DNA of 64,000 nucleotides from Megaleporinus macrocephalus. Taxonomy: Eukaryota; Chordata; Actinopteri; Characiformes; Anostomidae. Positions 50,574 through 61,247 of the stretch are shown piece after piece. Below the pieces are notes generated by a model. The model saw only the letters and a list, made by a program, of their open reading frames with translations. It was not told the DNA's origin and searched no databases. The position numbers and the translations under genes were made by a program. The first letter of the stretch is position 1, and every line of letters begins with the position of its first letter. Location of the stretch: positions 17,547,194-17,611,193 of the forward strand of contig CM038711.1 of NCBI GenBank assembly GCA_021613375.1. The letters run 5' to 3'.

Positions 50574-51158
50574 TATATCGTTGCTGTCCAATGAAAAACT
50601 GTCACGAGTAGCAGAGAGACGAGGTTGGACACACTCGCGAGCTTTAAAAGTAAACAATACTTTTAATTAAACGTAAACACAAACGATAAGGCAAACAGAC
50701 GGAATACAATTACATTAAGACAACTATCACGACACATCTAAAGACACCTATCCAGACAATGACCAACAAAGACAGAGGGCAAACACTGGGTATATATACA
50801 CATGGACTAACAAGAGGGAACAGGTGACGAGACTAAACATCAATGGGGAACAGGTGTGCAAGGCTGGGCAAGGGCAGAGACAAGGAGCACATGACAAAAC
50901 AGAAACACGACGTAAACAAAGGCACGTGGACGGGCAGGCGTGACAAAAACATGTATCTCCATTTTTTCTTTCTACATTATTTGAACACGACAGCTGCCGT
51001 TTACATTGTGTAAACATTTCATATCAAATGGACCAATAGAAATGCTTCAAAATCACTTGGAAAACCTGCTTCCATTGACCTAAATTAAAGGTTGTTTTTG
51101 GCCTCTCCTGTAAAGTTACCATTTTGCAGGTACTTGTTTTCATTGGACAGTGACGATA
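50574..51158. mobile_element. Inverted-repeat element (ATCGTTGCTGTCC family), copy 2, split by an LTR-like insertion
   Basis: The left end (ATCGTTGCTGTCCAATGAAA) and the right end (TTTTCATTGGACAGTGACGAT) match the copies at 20953 and 56216. Removing the inserted segment and one target copy leaves about 234 bases, the same as copy 1 (230) and copy 3 (245). Confidence 0.8.
50600..50945 (-). mobile_element. Solo-LTR-like element with 5-bp target duplication
   Basis: The 346-base segment runs from TGTCACG to CGTGACA, so it starts TG and ends CA on either strand. It is flanked on both sides by AAAAC (50595-50599 and 50946-50950), a perfect 5-base target duplication. Read on the minus strand it has a TATA-like GTGTATATATACCC and a later AATTAAAAG, the order expected in an LTR. 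No internal retroelement genes are present. Confidence 0.65.
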
Positions 51159-51784
51159 CGTTGCTCTAAAACCTGTATATATATCTTTCAGCGTTAACAT
51201 AGGACCTTCACAGACATGCAAGTCCCCCCTACTATAGACACTAATATACACCATTACTAATGTTGTCTTTTAAACAGTCCCTCTCTTCCTAGTCCAGAGG
51301 GCACAATGTCCAAGATCCAGGACACTTTTCTACTAAGTTCATCTTAATTAAGCTTGGATCCAGAGAAGCTGGTGTTTATTTATTTATATATGGTTCCTTC
51401 TTTGTATAATGCAGTTGTAACTTGTATTTGTAAATGCAGTCACAAACTTCACAGACAATGGTTTTAGGAAGTGTTCCTGAGCCAGTGCAGTGTTTTCCAC
51501 CACAGAATCCTGTTTTGAATGCAGTTCTGTCTGAGGGCCAAAAGATCACAGCCATCCACAGATATTTTTCATTTTATTAATATTATGTACTGTATAGGAC
51601 AAGTCCCCAAGTTTTTTGCTATTTTACTTTTTTGACTTGTTGCACTATATTATTCTTGACTGCCCACATATTCTTTCAGTGACAAACCTCTTCCAATCTT
51701 TCCTTCCAAAAATACCCAATTATGTTACTGACCTGTTGCCTATTAACCTAATTAGTGATTAAAAAGGAGTTGTAGCATTCTACA

Positions 51785-53165
51785 ACTTTTCTTTAATGCT
51801 GCTCACAACAAATAAGGTAAATGAAATAAAGATGGTTCTTCTTCCACAGTTGCTTTATATCTTTCAGAGACTGCCAATATTTCTTCCTAAATCATTTTTT
51901 TAAGAAACTTAATTCCATGATTTTGGATTTTATTTGGAACTATAAAACACATAGGATGAAGATGGCGCATCTTTAAAAGAGTAAGGCTCATGGGGGCTTG
52001 TCCATACCCAATTTTATTTTGTACTGTTGGGCTATGAATATCAGGTTTATGAAATTTTGGTCAGATGATTCTGCGGGGGTAGATAACTGGTTGGAAAAAG
52101 AAAGGGGCAATTCTAAACCATTTCATATCAGAGATATTTTGTAGTCCCCTACTCCCTTACATAAATCTTGTTACAATAATAACTTCATCATAAACTGTAC
52201 AATCTGGAAACAAATTCAACAATATTTTCATTTAAGAAAATTGTCTTTTACTAAACCTATTGCAGATAACCCTTTCTTCATTCCATCAACTCTGGATAAA
52301 ACATTTAAGGCCTGGGTGGATCAGGGTATCCAGCAGATTAGAAGGATGTTGATTCCTTTAAACAATTGCTGGACAAATATGGTTCTAATTTTTGTAGATA
52401 CCTGCAGTTTAGGGATTATGTTACTAAACACATTTCGGATCAGGATTATTTTTCTCCAGATGCTATAGAATCTCTGTGGGAACGACATAAAGATTCTGAC
52501 CTCTGGATATCTATTTTTTATGGGAGGCTCATGTCACAGTGTATTCCTTCTACTGATGCTACTAAATCTGCCTGGGAGAAAGAACTGGGTATCCCGATTC
52601 CAGACAATATTTGGGCAGAATCTATGGCAGAAATTTCTTTCTCCATGAATGTTCATCTTTGCTTGATCCAAGGTTATGCATCGGTTGCATTATTCAAAAC
52701 TGAAACTGCATCAGATCTTTTCAGATATATCTCCCTTATGTGAAAAATGTGGTATGACCGAGGCTTCCTTTATACATAGTTATGCCAGTTAGTGTTAGAG
52801 GGCTACTGGAAAGAGATATTTAAGGTATTATCCATGATTTTGAATCTGAAATTAGATCCTGACCCAATACTGATAATTACAGGCTGTTCAGAGACACTGA
52901 AACACTTGCATTCAATCCAGATCCATTTTTTGGACCATGCTCTTATAGTAGCAAAAAAAGTGATCAAAATCTTTTGGAGGAGGAAAGAATCAGTTGGTTG
53001 TCAGAGCTGACTGATAGGCTAGCCTTTGAGAGACTTCATTTCGCGTTAAAGGTCATCCTTCGTTCGAAAGGATTTGGAATCCCTTCATTTCCTTCTTAAA
53101 TGATAATTTACGTATTTCTTTTATGGCACTTTGGTGCTGGCTGAGGGAAGGGGGGGATAGGTTAG
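51785..53165 (+). pseudogene. 5'-truncated L1-type retrotransposon, ORF2 C-terminal remnant
   Basis: Joined by eye across frames, the translation follows the end of fish L1-like ORF2: MVLLPQLLYIFQRLP, then KSFFKKLNSMILDFIWNY, GGLSIPNFILYCWAMNI, FCRYLQFRDYVTKHI, HRLHYSKLKLHQIF and FERLHFALK with CWLREGG at the end. At least three frame changes or stops occur (near 51980, 52140, 52340 and 53010). Only the 3' portion is present, as is usual for LINE insertions. Confidence 0.75.
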
Positions 53166-53243
53166 TAGCCATTTATGTTTTTGTTTTTTTTTGGTTTGCT
53201 TAAAAAAATAATTTAATGTAATTATATGAGTATATTGTGTATA

Positions 53244-53524
53244 TGTCACCCCCCATTGTCACCACCTGTCTCCTGTTTCCTCTCGTTATCCTGTGTATAT
53301 AGTCTGCCTGTTTTGCCCTCTCCTTTGTGGTTTGTTTTCTATGGTATGTGTTGTAGGTGGACCCTGTCAGTTTGCTAAGCGTTTCTGTTTTGATTATAAT
53401 TCATGTTTGTTTTCATTAGTGTTTGTTTTGTTCTCATTAAAGTATTTTAGTTAAATCTTGCGCCTGCATCTGCCCCTTTTGTCGTGCCTATTTCCCCCGA
53501 CACCTCTCCTGGCCCAGCGTGACA
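53244..53524 (+). mobile_element. Second LTR-like element, diverged relative of 50600-50945
   Basis: The 281-base segment runs from TGTCACC to GCGTGACA. The words CACCTGT, GTGTATATAG, TTTGCCCTCT and ATTAAAGTATTTTAG come in the same order as in the minus-strand reading of the element at 50600-50945. No target duplication was found here, so it is older or its borders are altered. Confidence 0.5.
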
Positions 53525-53750
53525 ACCAGGGGTCTTTGTAAGTTTTGAATTTGCATATCTGCATTATGTTTTTAATTATATTTTGCACAGCATCACAACT
53601 TTTTTTTTAAAAAAAAGAGTTGTATGGCAATTGCCCTGGCTTTTCAAGTCTTGCAAGTCGACAAAAAAAAGTCCACAAAGCAAAAAGGAAAATGGAAATG
53701 TATTGCACTGAACCACTATCAGTGAATGCATGAATGTCTTCATCTTAATA

Positions 53751-54520
53751 TATACACTCCCGGAGCACTTAATTAAGTATATATATTCATATTGTCATTT
53801 GTATCATCTCTTTACTATGTAGATATAATTTGTAGATTTACAATTATGGACTGTAGTACATCTGTTTCTCTGCATACTTTGTTAGACCCCTTTCACCCTG
53901 CATCTCAAACGTCAGGTCCCCCCTGAGAGTACCACAGAGCAGGTATTATTTGTTTTTGTTTTTGCAGGTATTATCATTCTCAGCACTGCAGTGACACTGA
54001 TGTGGTGGTGGTGTGTTAGTGTGTTGTGCTGGAACGAGTGGCTCAGACATAGCAGTGCTACTTTAAATTTTAAAATCCTCAGTTTTACTGGACTCATAAT
54101 TGTCCATCAGCAAAAATATCCAGCCAACAGAATCCTGTGACCACTGATAAAAGGACTAGAGGATGACCAGAACTAACAGAACAAAACTTTACATCTACAA
54201 GATGGACAAGATGGACCAACAAGGTAGGCTTGACTAGCAGGGTGCGCAGTAAGTGGACACTCTATATCAGCGTTGCTGCAGTACTAAGACCCACTAGCCA
54301 AATAATACCTGCTCTGTGGGGGGTGGTTGGGGTCCTGACCATAGAAGAATTAATGTAGAGGTAGGATAACAAAATATGCAGTGAATCAGAAGTACTACAG
54401 TCTGTAATTGTAGAACTACTAAGTGCTTCTATGTCGTAACTGGAGCTGAAACAACAGACACTGAGTGTAGATACAAGGTTTTGTCTAATGTATCTAATAA
54501 AGTGCTCTGTGAGTGTAAAT
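53751..54520. mobile_element. Large palindromic non-autonomous element, copy 2
   Basis: The left end TATACACTCCCGGAGCACTT and the right end AAGTGCTCTGTGAGTGTA are imperfect reverse complements. The inside carries CATTCTCAGCACTGCAGTGA and GATGTGGTGGTGGTGTGTTA near the left and ATACCTGCTCTGTGGGGGGT near the right. The AGTGCTC terminus is the one carried by intact fish relatives of the Tc1-like remnant at 29505, so that transposase family may have mobilised it. Confidence 0.75.
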
Positions 54521-54579
54521 ATATGTACACAAGTGAAAAACACGCACAAAGAGACAAAATCCCCCTGAGATAGAATAGA

Positions 54580-56727
54580 TTTATTAGCAAGAGGTAATCA
54601 GGAAACATACAATTGATTTTCTCCTTTTTTTTCCCTTTTTCTTTTTTTACAAAACTGGAAATATTTCTCAAGCCGTGGAAATAAACTTAAGGGTTGAAAG
54701 ATAATTCTCATACCACTGGGTATTGCTAACAGCAAAACGTTTTTGTTTGTTTGTTTATATATCATTTATAAGAGTATGTGCACGTAGATGTGTATACAGT
54801 ATGTATATATAGATCTATATATAATATGTCCTTTTTAAAGTTTCTGGTTGATACAGTGTTGCATGCCTGCCATTTGAGCATTTAGTGTGTTTCTAGACTG
54901 TACATAGTAAAAATACATACAAATATTCACAGAATAAGCACTACATTACTATATTCCTGCTAAGAGAATGATTATAGACAGGATTACAGTATATGCAAAA
55001 CACTTTAAAGTCCTCTACCTCTAGATCATGGTTTCAAAATCACAAATCGCTTAGCATTGAGTGCGCAAGCTTAGGATATAACGCTTCAAAGAGGTGTGCT
55101 TTACACCAGTACACGTTAAGAAATATGTGGGGCTGCATGTACAAAATATACAGAATACGTTTCTGTGTGGTGAATTTGTACAAAATACGTTTCTATGTTT
55201 TTGTTTACTCTTTGAGTGTCTTTATTTTTTGTTCTTTTTCTGGCAAGGATGCAGAATCCTATTTTCTTTATTCTAGGGCTACAAAAATACCTTTTTTGTC
55301 GTATGTCGCAGGCGAGACTCATTCACTTGTTCTGATCATACTCTTAAACGACAATGCATTTTACAAAGTGATATACAGTCACGTTCCACAATCACTGGAA
55401 CAGCAAGAAGGACATAGATTGTCTGTTAATGTACAATAGCTGGATATTCTGGCGTGGACAGAGGTTGTCGGACCCAGAGTACACTTTCTTTTTATCTTTT
55501 TTTTTTGAGCCATCTCTCTTATTTTTCTAATGCAGAGGATGTGAATAAAAAAAACAGGGCATGTTATCTTTTTTGTCATTTTCTAAAAATATAGTCTTAT
55601 CTAATGTCATATATGGTGCCCTGTTGAAAACAGTGATTTTTGAATGAAGGATCTTTCATTTCAACCGTGTTCTTGTAAAAGGAGGTGAAAAAAGGCTATA
55701 TAATGATATACTTTGCATGCAACAATGGTTCAATAACCTTAACCAATGAGAGAGAGTCATTCTTTTCTCTAATGCCAGCAGAATGTACACTGTCTTCATC
55801 ATCAAATCATGCCTACATGTTTCAGACGAAAAACACACCACGTCAGATTGTGCCAATCCAAAGTAGTGGCAATATGTAACAATCACATACCTGTACATCC
55901 AAACAATAAAACCTGTATGCTGGCATCAGTTTAGTTAAGTATGGTGACATTGACCTTGGAATACACCTATTATAACCAATAATGCTTGCTCGTATACAAT
56001 AGTATAAGTTTTCATTGCTACATGGTATGCATATAGATTAGTTCCATGCATCTATTAAAATTTGGTCAAAGTATCTCCGTCAGCATTGTGTGTTTCTTCA
56101 CACAGAAGATAAGATCCATCACATTAAGTTCCGACCACAGAGACAACCAACATGATTCAGCAGTGAGACCCTGGGACACAGTAACATGTAAATGAATACT
56201 GTTCCATATATGTTTATATACGTTGCTGTCCAAAGAAAAACAACATCTCCAAAATGGCAAGAGAGACCAAAAACTTGACTTTACTTTAAATAGGTCAATA
56301 AAGCTAGAATGTATCCCAGCTATTTTGGAGCATTTCCACTGGTTCGCTCTGCTTAATTTTTTTTTTCACACAATGTTTATGGCAGCTGTCACATTTAAAT
56401 GATGCAGAAAACTACAACTCAACAAAAATGGAGACATGTTTTTCACTGGACAGCGATGATATATATATAGTACTTGGTATTGGTGTGTGGTATACCGCTG
56501 TTATCAAGGGAAACACCATGATATCTACAACAGGAGAAATGCAAATGAATATATTTTCAACTCCTCTGTTAAATTTGGAAATGTTCAGGTGCTTTGTTAA
56601 CTACTAAAACAAAGTTACAGATACAGAAGTAATAATATGTAGTACATAACCTAAGACATGGCACTGTGTATGAGTACATGATAGAAAGGCTGTACATTGT
56701 GTACACCTTAGAGAAAAAGCCTTCCTC
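54580..56727 (-). other. RASGRF1: RASGRF1 3' UTR (candidate extent)
   Basis: The region runs from the stop codon to an AATAAA on the minus strand (TTTATT at 54580-54585). It is interrupted by an inverted-repeat element at 56216-56460. A 148-codon plus-strand frame at 54993 shows no family resemblance. The end point is inferred from the signal only. Confidence 0.4.
56216..56460. mobile_element. Inverted-repeat element (CGTTGCTGTCC family), copy 3
   Basis: The left end (ATACGTTGCTGTCCAAAGAA) pairs with the right end (TTTTTCACTGGACAGCGATG). The interior shares GGCAGCTGTCACATTTAAATG-type wording with copies 1 and 2. It lies in the presumed RASGRF1 3' UTR, flanked by TATATA on both sides. Confidence 0.7.
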
Positions 56728-59700
56728 TCAGTTGGGCACTTTGGGCTCAATTCTGAGTGAGGCCTCGTACATGCTTTCTTCATCCAACACATTGCTACTG
56801 TCCAGCAAATACTGGGCTGCCTAGAAAACACAAGAAAGAGGAAAAGGTTTAGTTGAACCTAGTCTTTCGGTTGCCTTCTTAACACCTATAAGTTGCAGAT
56901 GTTGCTGGCAATAACAAAAGCACAGTGTGATAATATCTATTAGCATTAGCAACTGAAATATATATATTGAATTATTATAACTAAGTTATATAAATTATAT
57001 ATAAGTTTCAGCTGTTTTTACATTAAGAATGTGTCAAAGGAGAGAAGATAATTCATTATTATATTATTTTGATATTCTTGCCTTGCTTGGCAACAAACAG
57101 AAAAAAAGTCTAGACTCAAAGCTGTTATTACAAAACAGTAATTATGTATATTTCATATTTTTTAATTATATATAAAATATAATACATGATGTAACTATGT
57201 AATTTAACTTTAATAGTATAGCAAGACAAACATGACTAAAGTTTAAGGGCTGAAATTTTTGAGTGGTGTTTTTTTTTAGCAGATGGCAACAGTGAGTCAT
57301 TTTTTGAGGAGCACACAATTCTCTAAAAAACTTTGTTTAGGGCTTTTTGCACAATCAAGCACAAAGTTAAGTACAAATCAAGTACAGGACTTTAGAGAGA
57401 TAGTGTTTCATACCTTTGGTTGATGATCAATCTTGTATGCTGTTTGCTGAAACTGCCTAATTTCTCGAATGATATGGGAGATCTATAAATTGACAAAAAC
57501 CACATAATCAACAAGCAATCAAAATGTGTCTCCCTTGTTGTATTTCAACATCTAATACAGCACAATAACATACGTCTGTACATTAACCAGTTAGTAAACT
57601 TGATATCAAAATCAGTTTCAAAATGATTATACACCTCATCGTTCCCGCTAGTCAAGCCGCAATGCATCATCACCAGAGACAGTGGCTACACAAAAGCTCA
57701 GAGCAACTCTGCAGTCACATTCGCTTTATTTCCAAACAGAGGAGTAGTTCCAACTTTTTAAAAGAGTGATTCTGATGGGGTCCTCTGTCTTACAAATAAA
57801 ACTGACTTTCTCGGTAAACTAAATTGTTCTGAGTTTGTATGGGTGTTTTGCTGCACTGCTGTGAGATGGTTCAGATGACGGATAGAAACGTATAGACACA
57901 CACAGTACATCCCTTCCTCACACACATTACAGATGGATTTATATAAAACCAACAAATAATAAATGACGTTTCAGAAACTACTAAAATAGAAATCAGAATA
58001 CTGAGATTCATCATTTTTTGATTACAATTATTTTTCTTTCTCTTTCTCTCTTCTTGTGCTTGCCCCTCTACACTTTTGATCAAAATGCCACACTTGCTGG
58101 CTGCTTTAGGAACGCTTTACTTGAAAGCATGTTGAAAGGTAAAGAGGGAATGTGTGTAGAGCTATAGGCAGTTTATGAACCCCAAATAAGTGTAATATTG
58201 TTTTTGTTAACAAACAAAACAAAAAACATAACAATGCCCGGCACATTGAATCCACTTTCATTAACTGTTATCTTTCCCCTGATAATTGCACCCAAGTACT
58301 AAACTGTGGGTTTGACATAATTGGCCACACATCAATCAATCTAACTGGACAAGGCACATTTGCATACAATTGGTCCAGAAGGAGACATCAATTTAAGGCT
58401 GAACAGAAGAGATGTGTTGTTTATAATAATCAATATGGCCTAAATAAATGTCTATTTTTTGCTAATGTAGAGAAAAAAACCTGTTTGAACATTATTTTAA
58501 AAAATAGTGAGTAATTATGAGTAAACCATGATCTAAAATATGTAGTTTTGGTTTATGTTTCAGTTTTTATGATTATAAGCTGTTCCTAGAACTTAGATAA
58601 GATAATGTATGGCTGCTTACCATTCTCATCTTGGAGAAGTTAACAAGGTTGTCCTCTGTGTAGTTCGGTGTTCCCTCCTCAATGAACGCCAGGTCTGTGA
58701 GGTACATCCCCAAGTACGGCACGCAGGGAGGGTCACAACTAATGGACACATTAACACCCATCAGATAATGTACACTCATTTTTACGCATACACTCAATAA
58801 AACAAAAAGTCAAATAAACAGCAAAGAGTGTTGAAATCAAGTTATATCAAGTTTACTTTTTCAAAGCTTCTCGTAGGTTCTTGAATCTTCCCTCGGAGGA
58901 GACCAGCTTCTGCAGCTTGTCAATGACAGTTTTGGTCTAAAGAATAAATTAGGACAATAAGATGGCATCACATTTAACCTTTATACTTTAATTTGAAATG
59001 TTTAATTCAATTTCTTTAAAATTATTGCCTGAAAAATATAAAAACTTTCTTAGTAAAGTAAAGAATAAATAATGTACTTCATAGCAGTTTTGTCTGCAAG
59101 CTGAATTATGGACAGGTGGTCTGTAACTTTTACACAGTGCTGGCCCCACATGACAAAGCATCCGTTTTTAAATCAGGGGAACAGGCATGTGTTCTACAGG
59201 ATAGGACTTAATACAGTGATAAAGCTTCCCTTCCTACCTGTTTGGAGACTTTGAGCCAGGTCTTCTTGAGACGGAAGATGGCGCTGCGGTTGAGGGAGGA
59301 GGTGATCTCCAGCACGGCATTGTAGTTATGGAGACAGCGACAGATGTCGGCAACCGCCACCCACTTCTCCATCACCGCCACCCGCGTGTTCACGTCGTCA
59401 CAGCGCAGGATCTCTGATGCAATCAGGTTGCTAATCTTTTGAGAGGAAACAGCTGGATTATATTGAGCAAGACGACTTTAACCTTAAATGCAGTGGCACT
59501 TCCCCATTCTTAAAACTACATAACTTATATATTAGTTTCATAATAGGTAGGTCATAATGTATAATAGTGAAGTACAAGTCTTAAGGTTTGAGTATAACTG
59601 AATGATTAGGATGCAGTTCAAGCAAGCAAATGGTGGTCTAATCAAAAAGTTAATGTTTAATTGTGTATAAATTAGTCAGATACTTTTTTAGCAGTCTACT

Positions 59701-61208
59701 TTTTTGCACTGCACATTTAATTGTGTTCTCTGCTTATAATACACCACATATAAGTCTTCAGATAACCAGCAAGCCAGTGTTTAATCTAAAATCTGACGGT
59801 GCAGTGAAAACTGTAAAATGTGCAATGCTCGAAAACTCCAGCACCAGGGCTGCGAAACACTGTACAGACCTGCTATATAAGGCAACTTTGCAAGAGATTG
59901 ATACATACATCATTGAAGTGCTTTGTTGTTTTCATGATGTATGGTGTCTTTTCATTTTTGTCATTCTTCATCCAGCCTTGCCCAAAGAACTCCCTGGAAA
60001 GGGTGGAGAGAACTTTCAAAAGATGACAGGGAAGTCTGGGACCTTTTACTGCTCTCCTAATGACTACACTGTTGTTTTTCTCCTTTATTATTAATTGTAT
60101 GTTGTAAGTTGTGCTGTCAATACTCTTTGTGGACTGGGCACCAGATCTTTAAATGAAAGTGCAGGTAAATACCAAATGTGTCTTGATATGACCACAACAT
60201 GCATTTACAGCGCATCTGAAATTAACATTCAGTTTACTAAGCCTTCACAGAAGGCTACACACAGGTTGCATGGGAGCTGTTAACATGCTTGAGGAAATTG
60301 AGAAGATTAAAACATCCTACAGAGGTGTATGCAACTCCAAATGAAAAAATAATACATTAGGAACGACTAACATAGGCTGCGCTTGCATGCTGAGGCTATG
60401 TTTTGTAAATATTAGTCTAGCGTGTGCTTCAATCTAGTTTCTGCTGCCACTTTTAAAGGAGAATTTCAGCCTTTTTTATTTCTGGGTAATTTAGTTGTTG
60501 AGATTCAAACAAGTGTTTGGTGTGAAAAGGTTTATTGTAGACAAATAAATGAATGTGGTGAAAGTGAAACATATATATGTAAATCTATGTCACCACTAAG
60601 TTTTACTAGAATGGAGCACTTGACATATTTTACATTTACAGCATTTGACAGATGCTTTTATCCAAAGAAACGTATAGTGTACATTTACACAGGCAGGTGA
60701 AAGTAGTGTTAGGAGTCTTGCCCAATATATAGTGTAGAGGGGTTACCCAGGTAGAGAATTAAACCCACAGTCTACAGCATGGAGGGCAGCGGTGTAGCCC
60801 ACTATACACTATACCAATTATTATTTTCATGCCATTCTAATGACCATTCTAAAAAGAACAGAGCTTATTAACATTTAAGTCTTAAAAGTACAGTAACAAC
60901 AACCTGTTTTAGTGTACGTGATGAAGAAAGGTAGGAGAGAGTCATGCAAAAATAATTATAATATATAATACATAATACGTTTTTGGCCCAAAAACCTGCA
61001 CAAATATTGTCTCTGGACTTGTATGCTATGGATTTTTAGCTATAATTTTGGTCCTTATGATACATTCAGCTTATTCTAAAACAGTGCCTAATGTGTACTC
61101 ACTCGTATGGGATGACTTTGAATACCAGGTGGTCCAGCAGGGTGAGCTGCTCTGCAATCTCCAGAGCTGAGTGATTCTCAAAGGGCTCTGCTTTTCCACC
61201 CTCAGCCT

Positions 61209-61247
<39 letters not shown>

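Noticed and set aside
54993..55439. 148-codon plus-strand open frame
   Set aside because: Low-complexity, Phe/Tyr/Cys-rich translation, no family resemblance; it lies antisense in the likely RASGRF1 3' UTR.
59663..60094. 143-codon plus-strand open frame
   Set aside because: It overlaps, in antisense, the RASGRF1 exon 59993-59909 that carries EFFGQGWMK; no independent support.
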